From positions 1,034,491 to 1,098,490 of the forward strand of contig NZ_JACTAH010000002.1 in NCBI RefSeq assembly GCF_014489115.1: a stretch of DNA of 64,000 bases, written 5' to 3'. The notes beneath the pieces were generated by a model. That model saw only the letters and a list, made by a program, of their open reading frames with translations. It was not told where the DNA came from and ran no database searches. Source of the DNA: Thauera sedimentorum. Its GTDB lineage: Bacteria; Pseudomonadota; Gammaproteobacteria; Burkholderiales; Rhodocyclaceae. Numbering within the stretch: position 1 is the first letter of the stretch; every line of letters begins with the position of its first letter. The position numbers and the translations under genes are program-made. Of this stretch, positions 17,903-27,518 are shown piece after piece.

Positions 17903-19869
17903 TCGGCGAACTGGGTCATTTCGCGCTGGTGCTGGCGCTGGTGCTGGCCGCCGTGCAGGCGGTGGTGCCGCTGGTGGGCGCCGCGCGCGGGCGCTATGCG
18001 CTGATGGCGGTCGGCCGTCCGGCGGCGCAGGCGCAACTCTTCTTCCTGCTGTTCGCCTACGGCTGCCTGACCTGGGCCTTCATCACCAGCGACTTCTCGG
18101 TGCGCCTGGCCGCGGTCAATTCGCACACCGACACGCCGCTGATCTACAAGATCACCGGGGTGTGGGGCAACCACGAAGGCTCGCTGCTGCTGTGGGGAAC
18201 CTCGCTGTCCTTGTGGACGGTGGCAGTCACCATCTTCAGCCGCGACCTGCCCGAAGCCTTCATGGCGCGCGTCCTCGGCGTGCTCGGGGCGATCAGCACC
18301 GGCTTCATCGCCTTCATGCTGTTCACCTCCAACCCCTTTACCCGCCTGCTGCCGGCGGCCGAGCAGGGGCGCGACCTGAATCCGCTGCTGCAGGACCCGG
18401 GGATGATCATCCATCCGCCGCTGCTCTACATGGGCTACGTAGGCTTCTCGGTGGCCTTCGCCTTCGCCATCGCGGCGCTGCTCAGCGGCCGCCTGGACGC
18501 GGCCTGGGCACGCTGGTCGCGGCCGTGGACCACGGTGGCCTGGGTCTTCCTCACCGCCGGCATCGCGGTCGGCTCCGGCTGGGCCTACTACGAGCTGGGC
18601 TGGGGCGGCTGGTGGTTCTGGGACCCGGTGGAGAACGCCTCCTTCATGCCCTGGCTGCTGGGCACCGCGCTGATCCATTCACTGGCGGTCACCGAGAAGC
18701 GCGGCGCCTTCCGCAACTGGACGGTGCTGCTGGCGATCAGCGCCTTCTCGTTGTCGCTGCTGGGCACCTTCCTGGTCCGTTCGGGGGTGATCACCTCGGT
18801 GCATGCCTTTGCCACCGATCCCTCGCGCGGCCTGTTCATCCTCGCCCTGCTGGTGCTGGTGATCGGCATCTCGCTGACCCTGTTCGCCTGGCGCGCCCCC
18901 AGGCTGACCGGCGGCGGCAGCTTTTCGCTGATCTCGCGCGAGTCCTCCCTGCTGGGCAACAACGTGCTGCTGCCGGTGGTCACCGCGGCGGTGCTGCTGG
19001 GCACCATGTACCCCTTGTTCATGGATGCGCTCAACCTGGGCAAGATCTCGGTCGGCCCGCCCTACTTCGAGGCGGTGTTCGTGCCGCTGATGGTGCCGGT
19101 GGTGGTGCTGATGGTGATCGGGCCCTTCGTGCGCTGGAAGGGCGACATCGGCGCGCGCATCCTGCGCCGCCTGGCGCCCTCCGCACTCGCCAGCCTGCTG
19201 CTGGGCGTGGGCCTGGCGGTGGCGGTCGGCCACGTCACCTGGCGGACCGTGCTCGGCCTGGTGCTGGCCGCGTGGGTGCTGATCGGCAGCGTGCAGTTGT
19301 TGTGGGCGCGGCTCGCCGAGCGCCCGGGCGCGGCCGCCGTCAACCGCCTGCGTGGCATTCCCGCGGCGTGGTGGGGGATGTGGCTCGCCCACCTGGGCGT
19401 GGGCGTGTTCATCATCGGCGTGACCATGGTCGGCAGCCTGGAGTCCAGCCAGGACGTGAAGATGCGCGAAGGCCAGATCGCCCGGCTCGCCGGCTACACC
19501 TTCACCTTCCGCGGCGTCGAGGACGTGGAGCGCGCCAACTATGTGGCGGCGCGCGCGACCATCGACCTTGCGCGCGGCGACATGCCGATCGCCACGCTGA
19601 ATCCCGAGAAGCGCCTCTATCTCGCCCAGCAGATGCCGATGACCGAGGCCTCGCTGGACATCGGCCCGTTCCGCGACGTCTATGTCTCGCTCGGCGAACA
19701 GATCGAGGACGGCAGCTGGATCGTCAGCCTCCACTACAAACCCTTCATCAGCTGGATCTGGCTGGGCTGCACGCTGATGGGCCTGGGCGGCATCCTCGCC
19801 GCGGCCGACCGGCGCTACCGCCGCCTGGCCGAGCGCCGCGCGCCGGCCGGCGCCCGCCAGACCGCCTGA
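17899..19869 (+). CDS. ccmF: Cytochrome c haem lyase subunit CcmF
   Basis: A 656-residue integral membrane protein with about 13-15 helices. It contains the WWD haem-handling motif GWGGWWFWDPVENASFMPWL near residues 233-252, and conserved HxxH-type segments (WGNHEGSLLLWG, MIIHPPLLYMGY). With CcmH it ligates haem to CxxCH apocytochromes such as NapB and NapC. The length is typical. It overlaps ccmE and is 12 bases before ccmG. Confidence 0.97.
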   Translation: MIGELGHFALVLALVLAAVQAVVPLVGAARGRYALMAVGRPAAQAQLFFLLFAYGCLTWAFITSDFSVRLAAVNSHTDTPLIYKITGVWGNHEGSLLLWGTSLSLWTVAVTIFSRDLPEAFMARVLGVLGAISTGFIAFMLFTSNPFTRLLPAAEQGRDLNPLLQDPGMIIHPPLLYMGYVGFSVAFAFAIAALLSGRLDAAWARWSRPWTTVAWVFLTAGIAVGSGWAYYELGWGGWWFWDPVENASFMPWLLGTALIHSLAVTEKRGAFRNWTVLLAISAFSLSLLGTFLVRSGVITSVHAFATDPSRGLFILALLVLVIGISLTLFAWRAPRLTGGGSFSLISRESSLLGNNVLLPVVTAAVLLGTMYPLFMDALNLGKISVGPPYFEAVFVPLMVPVVVLMVIGPFVRWKGDIGARILRRLAPSALASLLLGVGLAVAVGHVTWRTVLGLVLAAWVLIGSVQLLWARLAERPGAAAVNRLRGIPAAWWGMWLAHLGVGVFIIGVTMVGSLESSQDVKMREGQIARLAGYTFTFRGVEDVERANYVAARATIDLARGDMPIATLNPEKRLYLAQQMPMTEASLDIGPFRDVYVSLGEQIEDGSWIVSLHYKPFISWIWLGCTLMGLGGILAAADRRYRRLAERRAPAGARQTA

Positions 19870-19881
19870 GCACCGACACCC

Positions 19882-20415
19882 ATGAAAGCGAAATTCCTCG
19901 TCCCCCTCGCGCTCTTCCTGCTGCTGGCCGGCTTTCTCGCCTACGGCCTCAAGCTCAATCCGCGCGAGGTGCCCTCGCCGCTGGTCGACAAGCCCGCGCC
20001 GGCCTTCCGCGTCGCGCAGTTGCGCGACCCGCAGGCCAGCTTTGCCCTGGAGGAGATGCGCGGCAAGGTCTGGCTGCTCAACGTCTGGGCCTCGTGGTGC
20101 GTGTCCTGCCGCCAGGAGCACCCGGTGCTGGTCGAACTGCAGCGCAGCGGCGTGGTGCCGGTGGTCGGGCTGAACTACAAGGATGCGCGCGCCGATGCGC
20201 TCGAATACCTGGCCCGCCACGGCGATCCCTACAGCGCGATTCCGGTCGATCCGCAGGGGACGGTCGGCTTCGACTACGGCGTGTACGGCACGCCGGAAAC
20301 CTTCCTGATCGACGCCCAGGGCGTGATCCGCTACAAGCACATCGGCCCGATCACCCGCGACACGCTCGACCGGGTGCTGCTGCCCAAGATCGCGGAGCTC
20401 TCCCGTGCCGGCTGA
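19882..20415 (+). CDS. ccmG: Thiol:disulfide interchange protein CcmG/DsbE
   Basis: A 177-residue membrane-anchored thioredoxin-like protein that keeps apocytochrome CxxCH cysteines reduced. It has an N-terminal helix (residues 4-22), the redox motif WCVSC (Cys73, Cys76), the acidic and GVYGTPETFLID segments typical of DsbE, and a cis-Pro. It overlaps the GTG start of ccmH by 11 bases. Confidence 0.96.
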   Translation: MKAKFLVPLALFLLLAGFLAYGLKLNPREVPSPLVDKPAPAFRVAQLRDPQASFALEEMRGKVWLLNVWASWCVSCRQEHPVLVELQRSGVVPVVGLNYKDARADALEYLARHGDPYSAIPVDPQGTVGFDYGVYGTPETFLIDAQGVIRYKHIGPITRDTLDRVLLPKIAELSRAG

Positions 20416-20938
20416 CCTGTTCAAGCGTGCCCTGGGCGCCGCCCTGCTGGCCGGCTGCATGGCTTTCCCGGCGCTGGCCGCAGGGCCGGACACCGATGAG
20501 GCGGCGCGGCTGGCCGCGCAGGTCAGCGACGACCCCGAACTCGAAGCGCGGGTGCTGGAGCTGTCGCACAAGCTGCGCTGCCTGGTGTGCCAGAACGAGT
20601 CGGTGGCCGAATCGCGCGCGCCGCTGGCACTGGACATGCGCAACCAGGTGCGCGAGCAGCTCGCGGCGGGCAAGAGCGAGCGCGAGGTGGTCGACTTCCT
20701 GGTCGCCCGCTTCGGCGACTTCGTCGTATTCACGCCGCCGTTCCGTGCCAGCACACTGCTGCTGTGGGCCGGCCCCGGCATCCTGCTGGTGCTGGCCGTA
20801 GGCGGGCTGGTGTGGCGGCTGCGCCGCCGCGTGGCCGAAGCGCCGCCCGCGCCGCTCGACGAAGCGGCGCACGCCCGCGCCCGCGCCCTGCTCGAGGGGC
20901 GGCCGGTCAATCATTCGTCCGAGGAACCCCGTCCGTGA
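20405..20938 (+). CDS. ccmH: Cytochrome c maturation protein CcmH
   Basis: A 177-residue membrane protein with a signal peptide, the LRCLVCQ redox motif (Cys59, Cys62) and a C-terminal membrane helix near 114-135. It acts with CcmG and CcmF in apocytochrome reduction and haem ligation. It is a short CcmH without the TPR part, which is supplied by the separate ccmI that follows. The GTG start at 20405 overlaps ccmG. Confidence 0.94.
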   Translation: MPADLFKRALGAALLAGCMAFPALAAGPDTDEAARLAAQVSDDPELEARVLELSHKLRCLVCQNESVAESRAPLALDMRNQVREQLAAGKSEREVVDFLVARFGDFVVFTPPFRASTLLLWAGPGILLVLAVGGLVWRLRRRVAEAPPAPLDEAAHARARALLEGRPVNHSSEEPRP

Positions 20939-22158
20939 TCGCCTTTGCCATCCTCGCCGGCCTGATGCTGGCCGGCGCCCTGCTGTGGGTGCTGTATCCC
21001 CTGTTCAGCGCGCGGGCGCAGACCTCTGCCGGGCATGAACGCCAGCGCCAGACCGAAACCGCGCTGGCGGTGTTGCGTGAGCAACTGGCCGAACTCGACG
21101 CCGAACGCGCAGCGGGCCGGGTGGATGACGCGGCCTACGCTCGCAACCGCGAGGAGCTCGAGCGCCGCGCGCTGGAAGAAGGGCAGGGCGGTGACGTTGC
21201 CGCGGCCGGCGGACCCTCGCCCGCGTGGGGCGTGGCGCTGCTGCTCGTCGTTCCGCTGACCGCCGCCCTGGTGTATCTCGCGGTGGGAGAGCCGGACGGG
21301 CTGGAGCCTCAGCAGGTCGCGAGCCAGCAAGGCTTCACGCCCGAGCAGATCGAGGAGATGGTCGGCGGCCTGGCGGCGCGCCTGGAGCGCGAGCCCGACA
21401 ACGTCGAGGGCTGGGCCATGCTGGCACGTTCCTATCTGGTGCTGGAGGATTACCCCAAGGCGTTGGCTACCTATGCACGCCTGGGCGAGCTGCGCCCGGA
21501 CGACCCCGACGTGTTGGCCGACTGGGCCGATGTGATGGCCGCCACCCGCGAAGGCGACGTCAGCGGCGAGCCCGAGCGGCTGGTGCTCAAGGCGCTGGAC
21601 CTCGATCCGGGGCACTTCAAGGCCCGCGCCCTGGCTGGCACCGCCGCCTACCAGCGCGGTGACTTTGCCGGCGCCGCGTCCCACTGGGAGCTCATCCTGG
21701 CGGCGATTCCGCCCGGCGACGAAGCGGCGGCCACGGTGCGTGCCAGCATCGACGAGGCGCGTGGGCGGGCGGGCATGCCGCCGCTGCCGCCCGCGGAGCC
21801 GGCCCCGCAGGTCGCGGACACCGCCTTGAAGCTGCAGGGGCGGCTGGCCATTGCCGAGGCGCTGCGCGCGCAGGTGGCCGCGGACGATACCGTGTTCGTC
21901 TTCGTGCGTCCGGCCGAGGGCGGCATGCCGCTGGCCGCGCTGCGCTACCGGGCCGGCGAACTGCCGCGTGATTTCAGCTTCGAGGATGTGCCGCTGATGA
22001 CCGGCGATGCGCCAGTGCCGGAACGCCTGGTGGTGATGGCGCGGGTGTCGAAGAGCGGGGATGCGACCGCGCGCGCGGGCGATCTCGAAGGTGCGGTGAG
22101 CGACCTCGCGCCGGACGCCGGCGGCGTGAAGCTGGTAATCGACACCGTGCGGCCCTGA
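20935..22158 (+). CDS. ccmI: Apocytochrome chaperone CcmI (TPR protein)
   Basis: A 407-residue bipartite protein with two N-terminal membrane helices (residues 1-20 and about 100-118) around a cytoplasmic coiled segment (VLREQLAELDAERAAGRVDDAAYARNREELERR). A periplasmic TPR domain follows (EGWAMLARSYLVLEDYPKAL near residue 160), then a C-terminal beta-rich region. It captures the C-terminus of apocytochromes for haem ligation. The GTG start at 20935 overlaps ccmH. It is the last ccm gene and converges on alr with a 23-base gap. Confidence 0.93.
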   Translation: MIAFAILAGLMLAGALLWVLYPLFSARAQTSAGHERQRQTETALAVLREQLAELDAERAAGRVDDAAYARNREELERRALEEGQGGDVAAAGGPSPAWGVALLLVVPLTAALVYLAVGEPDGLEPQQVASQQGFTPEQIEEMVGGLAARLEREPDNVEGWAMLARSYLVLEDYPKALATYARLGELRPDDPDVLADWADVMAATREGDVSGEPERLVLKALDLDPGHFKARALAGTAAYQRGDFAGAASHWELILAAIPPGDEAAATVRASIDEARGRAGMPPLPPAEPAPQVADTALKLQGRLAIAEALRAQVAADDTVFVFVRPAEGGMPLAALRYRAGELPRDFSFEDVPLMTGDAPVPERLVVMARVSKSGDATARAGDLEGAVSDLAPDAGGVKLVIDTVRP

Positions 22159-22181
22159 GCGGCCGCCAGGGTGTCGTTGCG

Positions 22182-23258
22182 TCAGGCGTTTCGCAGGCTA
22201 TCGCGATACTCGAAGCGCACCCGTTTCACATTGCACAGCAGCTCGTAGGCGATGGTGCCCGCGCGCTTCGCGACTTCATTGACCGACACTTCCCGGCCCC
22301 ATAGTTCGACCCGGCTGCCCAGCCCGGCTGCAGGCAGTTCGGTGAGGTCCACGGTGAGCATGTCCATCGACACCCGTCCGATCAGCCGCGTCGGCTGACC
22401 GTCCACGCTCACCGGCGTGCCGTCAGGTGCGCTGCGCGGGTAGCCGTCGGCATAGCCCATCGCCACCAGCCCGACCCGGGTGGGGCGCTCGGCGTGGAAG
22501 CGTGCGCCGTAACCCAGCGGTTCGCCCACGTCCAGTTCACGCACGGCCATGACGCGGCTCTCCAGCGTCATCACCGGCTGCAGGCCATTGTCCGCCGCCG
22601 GCATCGGATCGGCGCCGTAGAGCAGGATGCCGGGGCGCGCCCAGTCGCGGTGCGCGCCCGGCCAGCCGAGCACGCCGGCCGAGTTGGCCAGGCTGCGCGC
22701 CCCCGGGAGTCCGGCGGTGGCGGCATCGAAGCGGGCGATCTGGGTGGCGGTGCTGATCACCTGCGGTTCGTCTGCACGGGCGAAGTGGGTCATCAGCGTG
22801 ATCTCATCCACCTTGCCGCAGTCGTTCAGGCGCTGCCAGGCGGCTGCGGCCGCTTCGGGAGCGAAGCCCGCCCGGTTCATGCCGCTGTTGACCTTCAGCC
22901 ACACGGTGTAGGGTCTTGCCGGCCGCGCCTGTTCGATCATGCGGAGCTGTTCGGGGTGGTGCACCACCATCCACAGTGAGTCGCGTTCCACGGCGTCCAG
23001 TTCGCCGGCCTCGAACACGCCTTCGAGCAGCAGTATCGGGGCGGTGATGCCGGCCGCCCGCAGCTCCTGCGCCTCTTCCAGGCAGGCGACCGCGAAACCG
23101 TCGGCATCGCCGGCCAGCGCGTGCGCGCAGCGCACCGCGCCATGCCCGTAGGCATTGGCCTTGACCACCGCGAGCGCCTGTCCGCCGTGGCGGCTGCGGG
23201 CGAGGCGGTAGTTGTGGCGCAGGGCATCGAGGTCGACGAGGGCGCGGGCGGGTCTCAT
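22182..23258 (-). CDS. alr: Alanine racemase
   Basis: A 358-residue PLP enzyme that interconverts L- and D-alanine for peptidoglycan. The PLP lysine is Lys33 (AVVKANAYGHG). The second catalytic Tyr lies in LGYGARFHAERPTRVGLV, and SMDMLTVDLT is conserved. The ATG at 23258 (MRPARALVDLDALRHNY) is chosen because family members start at this point; an upstream in-frame extension to 23375 reads as non-homologous Arg/Gly-rich sequence. It is convergent with the ccm operon and divergent from the pigment plus arm. Confidence 0.96.
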   Translation of the reverse strand: MRPARALVDLDALRHNYRLARSRHGGQALAVVKANAYGHGAVRCAHALAGDADGFAVACLEEAQELRAAGITAPILLLEGVFEAGELDAVERDSLWMVVHHPEQLRMIEQARPARPYTVWLKVNSGMNRAGFAPEAAAAAWQRLNDCGKVDEITLMTHFARADEPQVISTATQIARFDAATAGLPGARSLANSAGVLGWPGAHRDWARPGILLYGADPMPAADNGLQPVMTLESRVMAVRELDVGEPLGYGARFHAERPTRVGLVAMGYADGYPRSAPDGTPVSVDGQPTRLIGRVSMDMLTVDLTELPAAGLGSRVELWGREVSVNEVAKRAGTIAYELLCNVKRVRFEYRDSLRNA

Positions 23259-23410
23259 GGCTGGGATGGGGGCGATGGAAGGGTGCGTTACTGTGCCACA
23301 AGCGCCGGACCGCCGGCAGCGACCGTCACACCCGGATGCAATCGCGCCCGCTCCCGGAGGGAAACGCCCGCGCATTGCGCGGCGTCATTTCAACCGCAAG
23401 GCGCCTGGGG

Positions 23411-23416
23411 TATATT
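23411..23416 (+). promoter_or_regulatory. Possible -10 element for the pigment plus-arm operon
   Basis: TATATT lies 54 bases before the halogenase-like gene, in the 206-base gap that also holds the start region of alr. The -35 region at about 23388-23393 (TTTCAA) is a weak match. No other clear promoter is seen in the gap. Confidence 0.3.
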
Positions 23417-23464
23417 CCCGCGATTGCATCATGGCCTGTTGGCATTGACGGAGCGGGAACGAGG

Positions 23465-24835
23465 ATGACTGCAATGACAAGTGAGCGGCCGGTCGACACG
23501 CCGGCAGCGGCCGGTGCCGCCGGCGAGGCACATGTCTGCGACGTGCTGGTGATCGGCGGTGGCCCTGCGGGCGCCACCGCGGCGGCCCTGCTGGCCGAGC
23601 GCGGGCACCGCGTCACCGTGCTGGAGAAGGCCCGCCATCCGCGCTTTCACATCGGTGAGTCCCTGCTGCCGGCCAACCTGCCCTTGTTCGAGAAACTCGG
23701 GGTGGCCGAGGAGATGCGCGCGATCGGTATCGAGAAGCATGCCGCCGAGTTCGTCTCCCCGGATCACGAGAACAAGCAGCGCTTCCATTTTGCCCAGGCC
23801 TGGGACAAGTCCATGCCCTATGCCTACCAGGTCAGGCGTTCCGAGTTCGACGAGGTGCTGTTCCGCAACGCCGCGCGCAAGGGCGCCGAAACCGTCGAAG
23901 GCTGCCGGGTGCGCGAGGTGGATTTCCACGACCAGGGCGCGCGTGTCACCGCCGAGCACGACGACGGCCGGCGCGAGCACTGGGACGCGCGCTTCGTCAT
24001 CGACGCCTCCGGGCGCGACACCTTCATCGCCAACCGTCAGCGCAGCAAGCAGCGCAATCCCAGGCACAACAGCTCCGCGCTGTACGCCCATTTCGAAGGC
24101 GCCGAGCGTTACTGCGGCACCGACGAGGGCAATATCACCATCTACTGGTTCGAGCACGGCTGGTTCTGGTTCATCCCGCTGGCCGACGGCGCGACCAGCG
24201 TCGGTGCGGTGACCTGGCCGTACTACATGAAGATGCGCAAGGGGCGCAGCAAGGAGCAGTTCCTGCTCGACACCATCGCCATGTGCGCGCCGCTGGCCGA
24301 ACGCCTCAAGGATGCCTGGATGGTGTCGCCGGCCGAGGCCACCGGCAACTTCTCCTACACCACCGACCACACCTACGGAAAGAACTACATCCTGCTCGGC
24401 GACGCCTTCGCCTTCATCGACCCGGTGTTCTCCTCGGGCGTGATGCTCGCCATGCAGGGCGCCTTCTACGGCGCCGACGCGGTGGATACCGCGCTGCGCG
24501 AGCCGGCGCGCACCGAGGCGGCGATGAAGCGCTTCGACCGCGGCATGCGCCACGGCCCGCGCGAGTTCTCCTGGTTCATCTACCGCATGACCAGCCCGAC
24601 CATGCGCGACCTGTTCATGGGCCCGCGCAACTACCTGCGCATGCGCGAGGCGCTGCTGTCGCTGCTGGCCGGCGACATCTACGGCAAGACGCCGATCTGG
24701 TTCTCGCTCAAGGCCTTCAAGGCAGTGTATTACCTGTCGGCGATCCGCAACTGGCGGCGCACCTATTTCGCCTGGCAGGCCAGGCGGCGCAACATCCAGC
24801 CGGTGGACGACGGCGAGATCACGGCGGGCGCATGA
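23465..24835 (+). CDS. Flavin-dependent halogenase-like oxidoreductase (pigment cluster)
   Basis: A 456-residue FAD enzyme. The dinucleotide-binding motif is VLVIGGGPAGATAAALLAERG (residues 27-47), followed by HIGESLLPANLPLFEKLG. The halogenase signature WxWxIP is present as WFWFIP at residues 233-238. A second FAD motif is GDAFAFIDPVFSSGV. Homologues occur in xanthomonadin-type clusters, whose pigments are brominated or chlorinated. I infer that it halogenates the aryl-polyene head group, but many relatives are flavin dehydrogenases or hydroxylases. It heads the plus arm and overlaps the chorismatase by four bases. The ATG at 23465 follows GAACGAGG. Confidence 0.8.
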   Translation: MTAMTSERPVDTPAAAGAAGEAHVCDVLVIGGGPAGATAAALLAERGHRVTVLEKARHPRFHIGESLLPANLPLFEKLGVAEEMRAIGIEKHAAEFVSPDHENKQRFHFAQAWDKSMPYAYQVRRSEFDEVLFRNAARKGAETVEGCRVREVDFHDQGARVTAEHDDGRREHWDARFVIDASGRDTFIANRQRSKQRNPRHNSSALYAHFEGAERYCGTDEGNITIYWFEHGWFWFIPLADGATSVGAVTWPYYMKMRKGRSKEQFLLDTIAMCAPLAERLKDAWMVSPAEATGNFSYTTDHTYGKNYILLGDAFAFIDPVFSSGVMLAMQGAFYGADAVDTALREPARTEAAMKRFDRGMRHGPREFSWFIYRMTSPTMRDLFMGPRNYLRMREALLSLLAGDIYGKTPIWFSLKAFKAVYYLSAIRNWRRTYFAWQARRRNIQPVDDGEITAGA

Positions 24836-25857
24836 CGGTTGCTGCACTGCGCTTGGCCTGGCCGCTGATCGAATCCGCCGCACCCGCCCAAGCCGGCGCC
24901 CGTGTGCTGGGCGATCTCGCCTTTGGCGGTGCGGCAAACGACGGACGATTGCCGGCCATCCATGTGGCCGCGCCCCTGCTGGCGCCGCTCGAACCCTGGC
25001 GCATGCGCTGGCTGGCGGGCGGCGAGGTGCGCGACGGGCAGGCCGGCCGGGTGCGCTACCGCTGTGCCGGCGACCTGCTGTTCGGCAGCGTGGAACTCGC
25101 CGAGACCGCCTTCGACGCGGCCGACGGCGCCAGCCCGCTGCAGCAGGCGGCCCGTGCGGCCTACGGCGACCTGTTCAGGGTGCTCGACGCCGAAGGCTAT
25201 CCGGGTCTGGTGCGGGTGTGGAACTACCTGCCGCGCATCAACGAGGTCGACCACTACGGCATCGAACGCTACCGCCAGTTCAACATCGGCCGGCAGGAAG
25301 CCTTCGCCGCCGCCGGCCGCGTGCTGATCGGCGCGGTGCCGGCGGCCTGCGCGCTCGGGGTGCCCGCGGGGCCCCTGTCGATCGCCTTCCTCGCCAGCCG
25401 CACCGCGCCGCTGGCCATCGAGAATCCGCGCCAGGTCAGCGCCTACCATTATCCGGCCGACTACGGCCCGCGCAGCCCGACCTTCTCGCGCGCCACGCTG
25501 CTCGCCAGCAGCGGGCAGGAACTGCTGTTCATCTCCGGCACGGCCAGCATCGTCGGCCATCGCAGCCTGCACGTCGGTGACGTGGCGGCGCAAACCGCGG
25601 AGACCCTGGACAATCTGCAGGCGGTACTCGACGAGACCGCGCGGGTGGCGCCGGGCGCGCGCTATGCGCTGGGCGACCTGTGCTGCATCGCCTACCTGCG
25701 CCACGGCGAGGATCTGCCCGCGGTGCGCGCGGTGGTCGAAGCGCGCCTGGGACGCCATGTCCCGGTGACCTATCTGCAGGCCGACGTCTGCCGTGCCGAC
25801 CTGTTGGTCGAGATCGAGGCGAGCGCAGGCCACCCCGTTCAGGAAAGACAACCATGA
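24832..25857 (+). CDS. XanB2/Hyg5-type chorismatase (hydroxybenzoate synthase)
   Basis: A 341-residue protein of the FkbO/Hyg5/XanB2 chorismatase family, which removes pyruvate from chorismate. XanB2 gives 3- and 4-hydroxybenzoate, the starter of xanthomonadin. Family-like segments are VRVWNYLPRINEVDHYG, YRQFNIGRQEAF, PRQVSAYHYPADYGPRSPTFSRA, and LLFISGTASIVGH with the trailing pterin-4a-carbinolamine-dehydratase-like domain. Length is as expected. Product specificity cannot be read here. It overlaps both neighbours by four bases, so it is part of the plus-arm operon. No ammonia-lyase starter gene is present in the window, consistent with a chorismate-derived head group. Confidence 0.85.
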   Translation: MTVAALRLAWPLIESAAPAQAGARVLGDLAFGGAANDGRLPAIHVAAPLLAPLEPWRMRWLAGGEVRDGQAGRVRYRCAGDLLFGSVELAETAFDAADGASPLQQAARAAYGDLFRVLDAEGYPGLVRVWNYLPRINEVDHYGIERYRQFNIGRQEAFAAAGRVLIGAVPAACALGVPAGPLSIAFLASRTAPLAIENPRQVSAYHYPADYGPRSPTFSRATLLASSGQELLFISGTASIVGHRSLHVGDVAAQTAETLDNLQAVLDETARVAPGARYALGDLCCIAYLRHGEDLPAVRAVVEARLGRHVPVTYLQADVCRADLLVEIEASAGHPVQERQP

Positions 25858-26687
25858 AGTTTCGACAGCTACTGACCAGCGCGCTGCTCGCCGTTGCGGC
25901 CGCGGCCGCCCAGGCCGCCGAGGAAATGCCCTTGTGGGAGGTCGGCGTCGGCGTCGGTGCGGTGTCCTTTCCGGACTACCGCGGCTCCAGCCGGCAACGC
26001 ACCCACGCCCTGCCGGTGCCCTACCTGATCTACCGCGGCGAGTTTCTCAAGGCCGACCGCGACGGCATCCGCGGGGTGTTCTTCGACAGCGAGCGGGTGG
26101 AGCTCAACCTCAGCCTGGCCGCCTCGCTGCCGGTGGACAGCAGCGGCAACGGCGCGCGGCGCGGCATGCCCGACCTGAAACCCACCATCGAGGTCGGTCC
26201 CTCGCTGGAGTTCAACCTGTGGCGCAGCGCCGACCAGCTGGCCCGCGTGGACCTGCGCCTGCCGCTGCGCGCGGCCTTCACCGTGCATGGCGGCATGCAG
26301 CATGTCGGCATGGTGTTCACCCCCTTCATCAATCTCGACGTGAAGGACCCGTTCGGTTACCACGGCTGGAACCTCGGCATGCTGACCGGGCCGATCTACG
26401 CCGATGCGCGCCAGCACCGCTACTTCTACGACGTCGACCCGAGGTACGCGCAGCCCGGCCGTCCCGCCTACCGTGCCAGCGGCGGCTATAGCGGCACGCA
26501 GTTCATCATGGCGCTGTCCAAGCGCTACGACCGTTTCTGGATCGGCAGTTTCGTCCGCTACGACACCCTGCGCGGCGCGGCCTTCGTGGATAGCCCGCTG
26601 GTCGAGAAGAAGAGCGCCTGGGCAGCCGGCGTGGGCATCGCCTGGGTGCTGGGCGAGTCCTCGCGCATGGTCACCGTGGACGACTGA
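25854..26687 (+). CDS. MipA/OmpV family outer-membrane protein
   Basis: A 277-residue beta-rich protein with a signal peptide (MKFRQLLTSALLAVAAAAAQ, cleavage near AQA). The body carries MipA/OmpV-like segments: WEVGVGVGAVSFPDYRGS, LPVPYLIYRGEFLKADRDGIRG and a terminal strand WAAGVGIAWVLGESSRMV. The family consists of outer-membrane proteins, some acting as scaffolds. In this cluster it could help place the lipid-linked pigment in the outer membrane, which is inference. It overlaps the chorismatase. Confidence 0.85.
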   Translation: MKFRQLLTSALLAVAAAAAQAAEEMPLWEVGVGVGAVSFPDYRGSSRQRTHALPVPYLIYRGEFLKADRDGIRGVFFDSERVELNLSLAASLPVDSSGNGARRGMPDLKPTIEVGPSLEFNLWRSADQLARVDLRLPLRAAFTVHGGMQHVGMVFTPFINLDVKDPFGYHGWNLGMLTGPIYADARQHRYFYDVDPRYAQPGRPAYRASGGYSGTQFIMALSKRYDRFWIGSFVRYDTLRGAAFVDSPLVEKKSAWAAGVGIAWVLGESSRMVTVDD

Positions 26688-26719
26688 AGCCCGGCCGTGC
26701 ACTTGCCCCGGAGCGCGCG

Positions 26720-27502
26720 ATGAGCCGCCGCCTGCCCGCCTTCTACGAATACGTCTGCCTGTACCTCGGGCTGGGCACGCTCGGGCTGATGTGCCTGTCC
26801 TGGCTGCCTTTCGCGGTGGTACTGCACGTCGTGCTGCCCGAGGCCGCCGGGCGCCGGCTGGGGCGCCGGGTGATCACCGCGGTGTTCCGCCTCTACCTGA
26901 ACATCCTCACCCTGCTCGGAGCCTGTCGCTTCGACCTCTCCGAGCTGGACGAACTGCGCGACGCGGGTCCCCTGATCCTGGCGCCCAACCACCCCTGCCT
27001 GCTCGACGCGGTGATGGTGATCTCGCGCCTGCCGGACGTGGCCTGCATCATGAAGGCCAGCCTGCTGCGCAACATCTTTCTGGGGGGCGGCGCCAGGCTG
27101 GCGCGCTACATCCCCAACGGCCGACCGCTGGAGATGGTCTATGCCTCGTGCGATGCGCTGCGCGCCGGCAGCCAGCTGCTGATCTTCCCCGAGGGCACCC
27201 GCACCGTGCGCCCGCCGGTCAATCCCATCATGCCCAGCGCGGCATTGATCGCACGCCGTGCCAAGGTGCCGGTGCAGGCCATCATCATCGAGACCGATTC
27301 CGACTACCTGTCCAAGGGCTGGCCGCTGTTCCGCCGCCCGCCGATGCCCATCCACTACCGCGTGCGCCTCGGCCGGCGTTTCGATCCGCCGCGCGATGCC
27401 ACCGCCTTCGGCGCCGAGCTGGAAAGCTATTTCGCCGACGAGCTCGCGCACGCCCGCTACACGCCACCGTTCGCCGCCTCCGCCGAGCGGCGGGCCGCCT
27501 GA
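26720..27502 (+). CDS. PlsC-type 1-acylglycerol-3-phosphate acyltransferase-like protein
   Basis: A 260-residue acyltransferase with one N-terminal membrane helix (about 15-42). The catalytic H(X4)D motif is NHPCLLD (His91, Asp96), followed by the FPEGTRT substrate-binding motif. It resembles the acyltransferases found in aryl-polyene and flexirubin clusters, where such enzymes transfer the polyene chain onto a lipid or sugar carrier. The acyl donor here is inferred to be the polyene-ACP. It is 32 bases downstream of the MipA gene. Confidence 0.85.
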   Translation: MSRRLPAFYEYVCLYLGLGTLGLMCLSWLPFAVVLHVVLPEAAGRRLGRRVITAVFRLYLNILTLLGACRFDLSELDELRDAGPLILAPNHPCLLDAVMVISRLPDVACIMKASLLRNIFLGGGARLARYIPNGRPLEMVYASCDALRAGSQLLIFPEGTRTVRPPVNPIMPSAALIARRAKVPVQAIIIETDSDYLSKGWPLFRRPPMPIHYRVRLGRRFDPPRDATAFGAELESYFADELAHARYTPPFAASAERRAA

Positions 27503-27518
27503 ACCTCGAAACCGCCCG